A DNA stretch of 64,000 bases from Taeniopygia guttata. Its lineage: Eukaryota > Chordata > Aves > Passeriformes > Estrildidae. The notes under the pieces are model-generated. The model was not told where the DNA came from and searched no databases. It saw only the letters and a list, made by a program, of their open reading frames with translations. Of the stretch, positions 1 through 11,274 are shown one piece after another; positions within the stretch are counted from its first letter, which is position 1, and every line of letters starts with the position of its first letter. The stretch covers positions 5,158,501 to 5,222,500 of the forward strand of contig NC_133050.1 in NCBI RefSeq assembly GCF_048771995.1, given 5' to 3'. Both the position numbers and the translations under genes were made by a program.

Positions 1-2900
1 ATTAATAGGTTGCAGTCCCAGCACAGAATCCATTGGTGTAAACAATTCCACTTATTCTAACATTTTGGAAGAGACACCATCTGAAAGAATTTCAGTCCTC
101 ACCATGTTTTATAGTGGAGGTACAGTCACAGTATTTCAGCCTGTAATTCTTTCTGTTTCTTGTAATACCCAAATTACAGCTTTAATTCATTTTTCCATTG
201 GGTTATTATATATAGCAGAGCCTAGTAATGTCTTGGACCAAAAGCCTAGAGATTTTTTCTGACTTTTCAGCCCAGTTGTCTGCCACAATCCTCATAAGAC
301 TTTATTGCCTAGAATTGTTACTTTCAATTCAAGAGGATTTCCTTGCCTAAGAGTGTGTAATTTGGCTTGCTCAATTTTTGCAGGCATCAGAGGCTTCTTC
401 TTGTTTCTTTGTCCACTGCCAAACAACTTTCTTCCTGGTCCTTTTCTGCTGTTATAGCATTTACGATAGTGTCCTGGTGACAGAGGGGTTGAAAGAGAAT
501 TCTTGTGCATAGGCATTGACTTATGTCAATGATGAAACATTTTTGCTCTTAAGTTCCTATTTATTTTGATCATGGGACACTGACTTGCACAAGATCCTTC
601 CACATTTGTTTCCTCGTCACACATGAGGTAAGTCTTCGGTTTTGCCAAATGATTTTCATTCACCATCCCCACAGCTGGTTCTGAAATTAGATCCCAATTT
701 TACCTTAAGGTATTTGCTGGGACACCTATATTACTAGTAGCACTGTGGTGGCTGGTGTAATCAAGGTCTTCAGTGAAACAGGCACCCTTCTCAAAAGCTG
801 TATTTTGATACTTTTAGTTACTGCTGTCCCATCCGGACTAGATCCTGTAATTAGAGAATGAGCCATCCCCATCTGCTGCAGGAAACTAAAACCTTCTGCC
901 TGGAACATCAACTTCTGAGGGATGGTACTAATTCATCAGTGTCTGCATATGCTGTTAAAACTGCTGCACACAACCCTTGATACAGCATAGGGGTGGCAAT
1001 GTCCTGCCAAACAGGACCCCTGACCTCACTTTGTCCCTGAGCACATCCCCAATATATTTGATCCTTACTGCCTATAGGACTTAATAGATTTTTACATCAA
1101 TTAATAAGTGGACGGACAACCCCACTGTTCCAAGCTCACAAAATCCATATCAGTTTGTCTTCTCTCTTCTGCTGATAGATTTCAAAAAATTCCATTTTGG
1201 AGTATAAGTGCACCCCTCAATCTAGCAAATCACTCTGTCCCTCCATCTGTATGAGGGGTTTATGCTTCTACCACCTCCCTTTCTGCTAAATCTGGCTAAA
1301 GCTCAGCCTTGGAGTCTGAGCACTCACTCAAGATATTTCCATCTCATTCCTCAGGATCCCATGAATACGATTGGGAAATTGAAATCTTATTTTTCCCATA
1401 TCTGTGCCTTTGCTTGTGAGCAATATGTGTCACCACATATTGCTGTTCTACAGTCATTCTACACTGCATTGCTGCTCATAGCACCACTCTGCTGGAGTAT
1501 AATTATATCTTGTATGGTTGCCTTTGCATCTTGTAAAGTGCTGACTTCCTTTTCCAACTCTCACATTGCTCTTCAAGACTGTAACTTCATGGTCCAAAGC
1601 TCTAAGAAGCAGCCAGCAGCCATCTCCACCTCCCCACTAACTTGCAAGAACGCTTTGATGACCTTCCCCAGAGCACACGCACAGTAAATACTCGTGCTCT
1701 GCATCTCTGAGAAGAGACAAAGGAAGTTGCAGCCCATGGCTACGTGGCTGTACCTTATCCACAGCTTTAGATTGTGGTGTTTATGGGAAATGTGGGTCTG
1801 TTGCTCTTTGAAGTGCTTCAAAGCGGGTGACTGGCACCTGAGGATTCACTGCCCTGCGCCCATCCCCGCACAGGCACGGAAGAAACAAATACCCCGACTC
1901 TGAGTGTGGATCAGTTCCTGGCACACTGTGGGAAGGAACCCACTTTGGGGACATTATGGTGACCCAGATGGGGTGGCCATAAGGCCTTGCCTGGATCATC
2001 TTGCTGCCCCTGGCAGTGGAGAATCAGAACAGACATGACTCCAGCAGGTACCAGGCAGATAGTCAGGGACTCCTCCAAATCTTCTTTAGCATCACAGCAG
2101 TGAGCAAATCCAAAGGGAAATGCTCCAGGGATATTCCAGCAAGGGTGGATGTGTGGATGGAATTATTGGATTGGCAAGTGCACTGCTCTTCCTTTTTCGT
2201 ATTGCTTTTACAAAAGGTGTAGATTTATCAGTGTAACTGATCAGTGGGATCAATCTCCGTGTAAGTCACAAGGAAACACCAGGCAGTGAGCTTTGATAAT
2301 CAATGGGATGGGAGCAGTGTAATTACTTAAAGGCCAAACTTTTTTACCATGGAAGAAGAAAGAACGGTGTTGGAGAAGGAGAAAGAAGAGGAATGGGCTG
2401 GAGATTTGGGGGTCTTTGCCTGAATGTGCTGTTTGTTGACAGGAGGGGTCGGTTATAAGAGGTAAATGTTATGATGATGGAGGATTTTGACAGTGAGGGA
2501 AGGGGACCAGGGGAAAATATCAGGGCATGCCCAGTTGATACTCTGGTTCCAGTAAAGCTGGGGAATGGAGCCACATCTTCAGCAGTAACTGGCTGCAAGG
2601 GCCTGCTGAGGAAAGTTCCAGTAGAGATTGTTGGGGCAGCAGGAAAATGAGCTTTGTAGCCACTCCTACCACCCATGCCATGTATAGTCGGTGACACTAA
2701 AACAAATAATCCATTTCTATGTATGCCATCAATGACCTATTCCCTTGCTGGGATGAGATATATTTTCTAACTTAAATGCACAAAACCTTAAGACTTTTCT
2801 GAGAATGCCATGCTGCTTCACATTCCACCTGAGACAGGCTGGAAAGCTCAGATCTGCCTGTTAATGTGTAAACCATGGGATGTTGGAGAACATATTCTGG
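1..2900. other. AT-rich unassigned sequence, probably old repeat debris
   Basis: This stretch is clearly richer in A and T than the rest of the window. It has no reading frame I recognise as a host gene and no clean splice structure. Short open frames occur on both strands but none resembles a known protein well enough to name. It abuts a retroviral pol fossil on its right, so part of it may belong to the same or another decayed retroelement. No terminal repeats are visible. I also see no sign of the upstream DCST2 exons here. Confidence 0.4.
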
Positions 2901-2939
2901 ATGCCATTTCAAATGTAGTGATCCACATGGGCCACAGGA

Positions 2940-4200
2940 AAATGAGGTAAAGCAAAGAATGTGTCTCCAGCTAAGAGAAAAAGCTCAGAACCAAAAGTTA
3001 AACCATTAAGAGTGAATAAATATCCTATAAAGACAGAAGGACAGAAAGGTCTGGAACCATTGGCATACACATTCTTACAATTTGGCATATTCAGACAATG
3101 CCAATCTGAGTTTTAGATGCCTTCCTCCAGGTTTCAAAGAAGCCTTGTTCTCAAGAGTGCAGATTAGTACAAGTTTAAGAGCAATCAATCAAACACGCAG
3201 AGATATACACCCAAGTGTACCAAATCCTTATGGCTTCTTAACCTCAGTGCTTGAATCAAACTCTTATTTTACTGTTTTGGCCTTAAATGATACTTTCTCC
3301 TGTATCCCAATAGATGAGCAAAGCCAAACAATCTCTATGAATGAGAGAATCCTGTGGCTGGAGGAAAGATGCAGTTCGACAGTGTTCCCTCAAGAATTCA
3401 AAAATAAGCCCACTTTATTTGGTGGTTTTTGGCAAAAGAAGCAGAGCAATGGAAAAAAAGGTAACACTGTTCTTTTACAGTGTGTAGATGACATCCTCAT
3501 TGGAGCTGACAAGGAACAAACCTGCTTGAAAGGGACCATAAGCCTGCAGAACATTTTGGGACTTGCTGGAATTTCCAGAAAAAAAGGTAAGACTAATACC
3601 TTAGCTTTAAGGTATCAAAAGGACAATGAGTTCTGGGAGAAGGAAAGAAGTAGTGATATTCCAAATTGCAGCTCCTAGGACTAAAAGATAACTAACAGGA
3701 GTTTTGTTAGTAGTAGGATTTTGCCCCATACAGGTTCAAAATTTTGGACTAACAGCCAACGCCTTTTATTTGGCAATCAAAGGCCCTGAAGAATTGCTGG
3801 GATGGCCCTGACAATGTTGAACCAGTTTTAAGACCATAAAGGATGCTCATGGGAGCACCAGCTTCAGGCCTTCCAGATACAACTGAGCTCTTTTCATGAT
3901 GTATGCACAGAAGGCAACAAACAGCCTCTGTAGGGATGACACAGCTTCTTGGAAGTTGGCAAAGGCCAGTGGCATCCTTCTCCAAGCAACTGGATGGTCA
4001 GCATGCTTATGGGCCATAGCAGTCACCATCCTAATGATGCAGGAGGCCCAGAAATTCACTTTGAGATGATCACTAACTGTGCCCATATGCCATTGCTGGC
4101 TATTCAGAATCCAGAGGGACATCACTGGATCTCTCTAAGCTGACTAGCAAAATACCAACCTGTGCTAATGGACTGGGGGGAGAAGTAGTCATGTGTGTGA
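2940..4200 (+). mobile_element. Endogenous retrovirus fossil, pol region (class I, gammaretrovirus-like)
   Basis: Translated pieces on the plus strand resemble the reverse transcriptase of gammaretrovirus-like elements. They include an alignment-like stretch ahead of the polymerase, a variant of the YVDD catalytic motif near 3,485 (read as CVDD), the thumb/connection region near 3,700-3,800 and an RNase H-like segment near 3,950-4,100. The element is old and broken, with several breaks. No terminal repeats are seen, and neither gag nor env can be assigned. It lies in the same orientation as DCST2, about 270 bases upstream of the first DCST2 exon visible here. The class I assignment is by motif feel only. 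Confidence 0.7.
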
Positions 4201-4469
4201 CATCAACTTAAATGAAGCCATTTTGCTCCATACTGAAAAGCAAGGACCTTTTCAATATGACTGCACACCGTGGAGCAGTCAAGATGCCAAGATTTAAGGG
4301 ATGAACCTTTACAGAAACCAGGCAAAATCTGTATGTTGGTGGCTGCAGATTTGTGAATACAGGTAAGTTAGCCCTGGTGGGATGGAAGAGATCTGTGGTA
4401 TCCCAGAGGGTCCGTGTGAAGGACCCCCAGGATAGCATTGACCCACAGAGCATCACCCTGTGCCCACAG

Positions 4470-4945
4470 GTCTCCTGCCCTCACCAGCTTCTTGGGCATC
4501 CAGCTGCCTGACCTGTGGGATGGCAGAGCAGCCGGGTTTCACCACCTGCATCACACCCAACTGCAAAGCCCCCACAGCTCGGGGACACCCTCCCCAGAAA
4601 ATTCCACGTTCTCCCCTGACAGCCCCATTTTCCACAGGGCTGTATTGCAGAGAGTGCTACAGAGTCCTGAACAAAACCTGCTCCGTCTGCATGGCCCCCC
4701 TGAGCTCCCCGGACTCTGGGGATGAGGAGATGTGAGCAGAGGGGTGCTGGGGACCCGCCCGAGCCCCGGGGGGCTGCAGCAGGGGTGGGGGGGCTGCAGC
4801 TCAGCCCTGCCCTCTGTGCCCCCACAGGGATTCCAGTGACGAGGAGACACCGGGGCTGTGGCTGCGGGGCCAGGAGCGAGGGCGGCGGCATCAAGGACAT
4901 GATCGAGGGTCGAGGCTCCCCTTCAGAATGGCTGCCCAGCTGTGA
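4470..4945 (+). CDS. DCST2: DCST2, C-terminal exons only (DC-STAMP domain-containing protein 2)
   Basis: DCST proteins are multipass membrane proteins of the DC-STAMP family, needed on sperm for gamete fusion, and they end in a cysteine-rich RING-like module. Here an exon beginning after a CAG acceptor at 4,469 reads CLTC...CITPNCK, then GLYCRECYRVLNKTCSVC. This matches the C-terminal cysteine module of DCST2. An AT|GTGAGC donor at 4,731/4,732 and an acceptor ending at 4,827 join in frame to give MDSSDEETPGLWL, a signature also present in mammalian DCST2. The frame ends at TGA 4,943-4,945, but the same frame stays open and acidic for about 26 more codons to a good donor at 5,025. That suggests a recently shortened tail. 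A further exon from 5,112 and a poly(A) signal at 5,280 follow. Upstream membrane exons are not visible in the window. DCST2 neighbours ZBTB7B in human too. Confidence 0.8.
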
Positions 4946-5279
4946 GTCCAGCTGGAGGAGGAGGAAAAGAGTGAGCAGAGCGATGTGGGCAGCAGTGGGG
5001 CCAACAAGAGCAGATTACTCTGCAGGTGAGGGCTGTCTGTGGGGTGGCAATTCCCTTGTCCTCCCCAGCACTAGGGATGCTGGATGCCAACACTGCACTC
5101 CTCTCTCCCAGAAAGACTTCAACTAACAGCAGCAGACCAAGAACAGTGAAAGCGAGGGCCCAGTGACAGCAGGACGGTGCCATGTGGCAGCAAAACCACG
5201 GGTCTGGGTGCTGGGATGTGCTTGGAGCCCCACCAAGTGCAGCAGAAGCTGAGTGCCACTGGGTGGGGAAGGACTGGTG

Positions 5280-5285
5280 AATAAA
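5280..5285 (+). terminator. DCST2: DCST2 poly(A) signal AATAAA
   Basis: An AATAAA lies about 170 bases after the last exon of DCST2, which begins at 5,112. The convergent ZBTB7B poly(A) signal is 480 bases further on, so the two genes are tail to tail. Confidence 0.7.
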
Positions 5286-5499
5286 TCGCCTGGTCCTCAA
5301 GGCACCTGAGTCCTGGTACTCTGAGTTGGCATCCATCATTCCGTGATGGTCCTGACTTTGTGATAGCCCAGCTCCTTGCTGCCCCAGCTCCAACCCTGCT
5401 GTGACCCCAGCCTCTCAGTGTCCCCCAGCCCCATCTCGAGCACCTCGGTGCCACCATCTCCATTCCCACTGTGCCTCCAGCCCCTACACACCTCTGTCC

Positions 5500-5555
5500 C
5501 CAGCCTTTATGCTGTCCCCAGCCTTTATGCTGTCCCCAGCCTTTATGCTGTCCCC
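5500..5555. repeat. 18-bp tandem repeat, three copies
   Basis: The unit CCTTTATGCTGTCCCCAG is repeated three times without change, within a C-rich stretch between the DCST2 and ZBTB7B 3' ends. The surrounding 5,290-5,755 interval carries degenerate CCCCA-rich sequence and no gene. Confidence 0.9.
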
Positions 5556-5762
5556 ATTCCCATCCCTGTGGTGCCCCCAGCCCCATGCTGACCCCCACCC
5601 CTCGATGTCCCTCTCCCCACACTCAGTGACCACTCCCCATCCCTGCAGTGCCCCAGACTCTCAATGTCCCCATCCCCACAGTGTCCCCAGTCCCGAGCTG
5701 CTCCAGGGTGGGGATGCAGAATGGACAGACAGCCGGACGCGAGAGAAGTCCCTGCTTCTCCG

Positions 5763-5768
5763 TTTATT
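5763..5768 (-). terminator. ZBTB7B: ZBTB7B poly(A) signal (TTTATT on plus strand)
   Basis: This is the first AATAAA on the minus strand after the ZBTB7B stop. It implies a 3' UTR of about 980 bases (5,755-6,750), which is GC-rich with an A/T-rich block near 6,063-6,110. An A-rich tract follows on the plus strand at 5,788-5,820. Confidence 0.65.
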
Positions 5769-6750
5769 ACCAAGCAGCCTTCGTTTAAAAAAAAAAAACA
5801 AAAACAAAAAAACAAACACAGACGTACAGACAGGCAGAGGCGGCCCGGCGGGGCGGGGGCCGCCCGCCCGTGGTTTGTTTGGTTCCTGACACCAGAGAGG
5901 TTCAAGTAGCCGAAAAGGTTCAAGTTCACCATAAGGCACTTTAAAGCCATGACGGGAGCAGAGCCCCCCCCGGCCCCATCACCCCTCCCGGCACCCCATG
6001 GCAGATGTGGATGCCGGGCAGCGCTGGTGGTTGGCAGCGGAGGGGCTGTGAGGGGGAATATATTACATCATCTTTTTAAATATAGATAAAACTCTTATTG
6101 TAGACAAATAGTGCCGGTCCCCTCCACCCCCGGGGAGGCTGCGCCCTGCGGGGGGCATGTGCAAAGGACAGAGGGGTGACCGTGGGGGCCCGGCCACCCC
6201 AGGGAAGGGCAGGGTCCCACAGGGCCGGGGGATTTCGGAAGGGGGAAGGGTCCGGGGGGGGGCCGGGGCTGCCCCGCACCCGGGTGGGCTCACCCGAATA
6301 GTGCAACCAAGAGAAAGCAGCCGGGAGTGCAGGGGCGAGGGGGGCTCGCCGGGGAGGGGCTGCTCGGAGTGGGGAGGTGGGGACAAGCTATGCACAGCGT
6401 AGGGCAGTGCCCCCCCCTCCCTCACTGGAGAGGGTGGGGGGGCTCTCCCCACCTGGGGAGGGGGGCCTTGGTCCATGGATGCCCCTGCCTGGTCCTGGCA
6501 TCCACGAGGGGTTTGGTGGGGGGACATCTAAGTCCCAGTCCCCCCATCACCCGCCTGGGCATGACCAGGTGGGCCCGGGCACGGTGGGGGGTGGTAAGGG
6601 CCCCCCACCCCCTTGTGCAAATCGGCCGAGGGGAATTTCCCCCTTTGCATAACCAGGAATGAACCGTGACGGGAAAAACAGGAACAGAAACCCCAGTGGG
6701 CACGGCACAGCTCAGCATGGAACGGCACGACACCTGCCGTTGCATCGCCT

Positions 6751-8930
6751 CTATGCCATCTCCACCGGCACAGTGCCATCTGGCTGCGGCCCTTCCTCAC
6801 CCTCCGGCTCCTCTTCCTCCTCCTCGGGCTGCCCTGGAGCCCAGTAGCGGGCAATGGAGAGGCGCAGCCCCTCCAGCCGCCCGTTGGAGAGGTCGAGGCC
6901 CGGGGGCCCCGCGGGCGGCGGGGGCGGCTCGTCGCGGCGGCGGCGGCGGGTCCGCACCTCCAGGCAGTTCTGGCCCTTGAGGTGCCGCTGGAGGTGGTCG
7001 TCCTTGGCGAAGGCCTTGTGGCAGAGGTAGCACTCGTAGGGCCGGGCGCCTGTGTGCAGGTGCATGTGGTTCTTCAGGTCATAGCTGTGCAGGAAGCGGG
7101 CACTGCAGTGCTGGCAGGAGTAGGGCCGCTCACCTGTGTGCTTCCGCATATGGATCTTCAGTTTGTCGTTCCTGGAGTTGGGACACACAGGGAGATATTG
7201 GCATTGATTAGCCAACATAGCATCCAGCCCCAGTGGGGACAGCAACGGTGCTGAAAGCCTGAGAGCAGGGATGCTCTGTGGGGCACCCAGGGGTCTGGGT
7301 GCTTGGCGGGGCAGGGGACCATTGTACAGCTGCATGGCTGAGATGCAGCTGGCTCCTCGCAGGGGGGATGCTGCTGGCTACCCCGGGCTGCTCTGGCAGT
7401 GCTTACATAGTGCAGAAGACTCCCCTGGACCTGCACCACAACCATGCTGGGGCTGACAGATGAAGTGTTATGGGTACCATCAGGTACCAGGCCTTGGTTG
7501 ACCTGGCAGCACTCACAGAGTGCAGAACACCCCACTGACCTGACTGCACCAGTAGGTATGGCAGAGGGACACGACAAGGGATGCTACTGGGTACCTCAGG
7601 TCAGTCCAGCAGCATTCATGAAGTGCAGAAGACCCCATAACCCCACTGCACCACAGCAGAACTTGCAGGGTGTGCCATGGAGAATGCCATTTGGTACCCT
7701 GTGTTGGTCCAGAGCACTCATGGGGTGCAGAAGACCCTCTAAATGTGCACTGCACTGGCAGGATTGGCAGAGGGGTGCTTTGCTGTATTGCCATCAGGTA
7801 CCCCAGTTTGGTCCGGCAGCACTCAGGGGATGCAGAAAACTCCATGAACCACGCCAGGCCTGTGGCAGGGGGAGTGCCACAGGGGATGTCATTTGGCACA
7901 TGCCAGACGGGGAGAGTCCGTCCAGCAGTACTCACCGTGTGAATCGGACTCCGCAGACCTGGCAGGCGAAGGGCTTCTCGCCCGTGTGCGTGCGCATGTG
8001 GCGAGGCAGCTTGCCGGCCCCATGGATGACCTTGTGGCAGACGGGGCACTCCTGGGGCATCTGTGAGCGGCGCTTGCGCACCAGCTTGTCAGGGCTATCC
8101 AGCCCAGGCGCCAGCGACTCGTGGTGCAGAGAGCCCAGATACGCCATCAGGTCAGGGTCGATGGCATCGTCGTCAGAAGCTGCCTCCTCAGGGGACAAGG
8201 GGGGCTGGTAGGGGAAGGGGAAGGGGTGTGGGGGCAGCTCCTCCTCTTCAGGCAGCTCAAAGCTGTCATAGGGCAGGGACAGCCCCTCAGGCAGAGGGGG
8301 CGAGGGCAGCTGGGAGGGCGGCGGAGGGCTGCCGGAGCCCTCAGCCTCTGCGGGCGGCTCCTCGGCGTGGTTGTTGAGCTGGGCACCGCGGGCTTGCAGG
8401 AACTTGCGGGTCTTCTTGCTGCGGCGGGGCGTGGGGCGGGGGGGTGGCGGGGCAGGCACCTCACCCTCGGGGAGGGTGGAGAAAGCCTCCAGGTAGCGGC
8501 GGGCACGTTCGCAGTCGCCGTCATCGGGGCCGGGTGCCTCCAGCCCGCTGCCCTGCAGGATCTCCACGCAGGCAGCGATGACACAGGGGATCTCCAGCAG
8601 CCGGGCGGCACGCAGCACCTCGCCCATGTTGGCGCTGCTTATGGTCAGCGTGGCCGTGTAAGCGAACTCCAGCAGCGCACCCAGTGCCTCTGGCCCCACA
8701 AAGTCCAGCTCACAGACCTCCTGCCCCGGCCCCGGCCCTGCGAAGAGCTTCTTGAAGTAGCGGCTGGAGGCGGCCAGGACGGCGCGGTGGGTGCGGTACT
8801 CCAGCCCCTGCGTCTTGATGGTGACGTCGCAGAGCAGCCCCAGCTGCCGCTGCTCGTTCAGGCAGCTCAGCAGCTCGCTGCTGTGCTCAGGGAAGGGGAT
8901 GCCGATGAGGTCGTCCTCTGGGCTGGCCAT
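6751..8930 (-). CDS. ZBTB7B: ZBTB7B (ThPOK/cKrox), BTB-POZ zinc-finger transcription factor
   Basis: This nuclear transcription factor commits thymocytes to the CD4 lineage and represses collagen genes. There are two coding exons: 8,930-7,936, starting [20 protein letters not shown], and 7,171-6,751. They are joined through a GTGAGT donor and a CAG acceptor that together encode the R of [13 protein letters not shown]. The product is 471 residues. The N-terminal BTB domain (about residues 15-130) includes LGLLCDVTI and the [14 protein letters not shown] core. A proline/acidic linker follows, with the conserved [17 protein letters not shown]. Then come four C2H2 fingers starting at CPVCHK, the last ending [11 protein letters not shown], and an acidic tail that is very conserved up to LDLSNG. 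It is slightly shorter than the human protein (about 540 residues). An acceptor just upstream of the ATG implies non-coding 5' exons, and the start is fixed by homology. Its intron carries an unusual tandem array, listed separately. Confidence 0.97.
7370..7935. repeat. ~105-bp degenerate tandem array filling the ZBTB7B coding intron
   Basis: A block of the form AGCACTCA...GTGCAGAA recurs at about 7,398, 7,508, 7,611, 7,713, 7,818 and 7,927, with spacings of 110, 103, 102, 105 and 109 bases. Most units also share a GGTACC...CAGGT segment and a CCACTGCACCA-like segment. The last unit runs into the splice donor of the long coding exon (CTCAC at 7,931-7,935 on the plus strand), so the donor sequence itself is part of the repeat. 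The other units carry decayed or, at 7,508, near-intact donor-like sequence. Confidence 0.8.
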
Positions 8931-11259
8931 CGTCCTCACCTGCAGGAAGGATAGGATGCTGCCTGACTGATGGAGGCACAAGCGGGGAGAGAGCACTTGG
9001 AAGAACCACTGCAGCTAGAGCATCGCTGTCACGAAGCCAGAGGACAAGGAACCCTCCCTGTACATACTGGGTGACACTGGGGTTTCAGCAGGACACTAAA
9101 CTGGGGCAGGCTTGGGGCCCACAGTCTGCCCTCAGTTCCCTCCATGCTGTGTAAAGGTTGGCGGGTGCAGGCCCCCCACCACAGGCCTCCACGCTTCCTC
9201 CACTGCCACCAGCACCCAGCCGCCCGCAGCGCCACAGCAAAGGGAGAAATCTCAGCATGGTGCCTTTGAACAGCACCGAGGTGCAGCACTTCCTGCGCCA
9301 GCCCACCCACAATCCCCCCAGCCCGCTGCCACGGCCAGGCGCAGCCACTGGCTCCCAGCAACCCCGTCCTGGGAACATGGGCCTCGCTGGCAGCAGGCAC
9401 GGGTGGGCGGGCGAGCGCTGGGAAGAGCACCCCGAGGGCCGGGGGCCGCCCCGTGGAGCCCAGCTGGGCTGGGAACAGGGGCCACACTTCCTGCCACGGC
9501 AGATTAGGATCAGCACCTGTGCCACCGGTTCCTGCCCCCGCTCCTGGTCGGGACTGGGCCCCCTCCCTCCCTCCCTCCCCCTGTGCCCCAGCCTGGGGCC
9601 ACTCCTCGCCCAGCCAAGCCCAGCCTGCGCCAGTCAGGCCTTTCCCACGCTGCAGCTGGCAGAGCTTGGCCTCAGCCCTAAACCCAACACTGCTCACGCT
9701 CCCACTGTGGTGCCCATGGTGCACCACCAGGGACCCACGCGTTCCTGTGGAGCCAGCACGGGTGGGAAGGGGGAGCCCATGACCCTCACAACCTGCAGGC
9801 AGGGTGCAGGCAGCAGTGGCAGCTCCAGGGCTTCAACCTGCCCTGCGACACCGTGCCTGGCTATGGCCCTTGCGGCCAGCCAGGCTGCTGGGTGACACGG
9901 GCACCGCTGGGTGACAGCGGAACGGGAGTCGAGCAACTGCAGCATGGGGGAGGCAGAGGTGGATACCAGCTCTGGGCTGCAGCTCTCAGTTCCGCCAGAG
10001 TTATGCCATGCCAAGTCAAGCCACGGTGGACAGTGGCGTGTGGCACTGGCCATCGCCAAGCCATGCCAAGCAATGCTGAGCCATGCCAGGCCCATCCACC
10101 CCAAACCCACCACGCCGTGCCAAACCACACTGTGCCGTCGGCAGGCGGGCGTGGGGGACGTGCCCCCTCTTGCCCATGGAGGGGCGGCGCGGGCGACGGC
10201 CCCCGGCACAGGGGCCCATCCCCAAGCCGGCCGCTCCCTGCGCTTGGGCGGCTGCCAGCTGGGGCTGCCTCGGCAGGCAGTGGGAACGGCCCCGGAGCAA
10301 CCGGCTGCGGAGCCGCCCCAGCCGCTGCCAAGCAGGCCCGACCGGCACAGCAGGCAGCAGCCGCCCCTGAAACTGGGAGCCAGGCAGTGCCGACCGCCTG
10401 GGATGCTGGCGCCAGCACCCATGGCCAAGCCCCCCTCCTCGGCAGGAGCACATCCCACCACCGGTGCAGGTCCCCTCTGCCTGCCGAGGTGGGGGTGATC
10501 GGATTAGGGGTGATTAAACCATCAGGGCCCTGGGAGCCAACAGGCAGTGACAGCCCCCAGTGGGATTATGTAGGATTAGCTGCAGGGGCAGGATTAAACC
10601 GGGGGGCAAGTACCCCATGCCACAGCTTGGGCAGCTGGAGAGGGATGATAGGGATGGGGCACCTGCCAAGGGTGGGCCAGAGCCCCGCAGACCCCCAGGG
10701 CTGTCACAGGCAATAGTCACAGGATAGAGTGGCACCATGTCCTCCAACACTGCCTCCCCCAGTGATGGCACCAGGACAGCCTCCCTTCTGTCCCCACAGC
10801 ACCTCCAACCCCACAAGACACCTGGGCACAGGCCACTCAGAAGACCGATGGCACCCACTGGCACGTGCCTATGGGGGTGTCTGGGCACAGGGCAGCAGCT
10901 GAGACCCTGTCATATCCCAGCAGGTGGCAGGGTGCTCTGAGGGACGGCCACCGACACCAGCCTCACCATGTCCCAGGGCAGATGGACACAGCCTCGGTCC
11001 TGCCAATGTCACAGACATCACCAGCAGAGGTCTGGGAAGGGAGCTGGGACCCCTGTGAGCAGCCTCGGGATTCGTGCCAGCAGCAGACGTAGCTGCAGGG
11101 CTGGGGCAGGGTGGGGGCGAGGTGCCGGTGACAGGAGGGGGATTTTCCATCGCACCAAACCGCCCCTTACGGCTCCTTTGCTGACACCCCCCCGCCCCCC
11201 CACATCCTCCTCACTGGAGCGAAGTCACATGCTGAGCGGGTGCTGCCGTCGAGGAGATC

Positions 11260-11274
11260 ACCGCAGTGATAAGG
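11260..11274 (+). promoter_or_regulatory. ZBTB7B: Candidate RUNX/GATA composite site in ZBTB7B 5' intron
   Basis: ACCGCA (a RUNX core) is followed one base later by TGATAAGG (a GATA core). The pair lies in a patch less repetitive than its surroundings, with ACCGCCCC about 100 bases away. RUNX and GATA3 are known regulators of mammalian Zbtb7b, but assigning function to this site is inference from motif and position only. Confidence 0.3.

Noticed and set aside
1573-1821. Minus-strand frame near 1.6-1.8 kb as a possible envelope fragment
   Set aside because: Similarity was too vague to assign to any retroviral protein. Left as unassigned AT-rich sequence.
7158-7577. Cysteine-containing minus-strand frame in the ZBTB7B intron
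   Set aside because: It lies in the tandem array; the cysteines follow the repeat period rather than a zinc-finger spacing.
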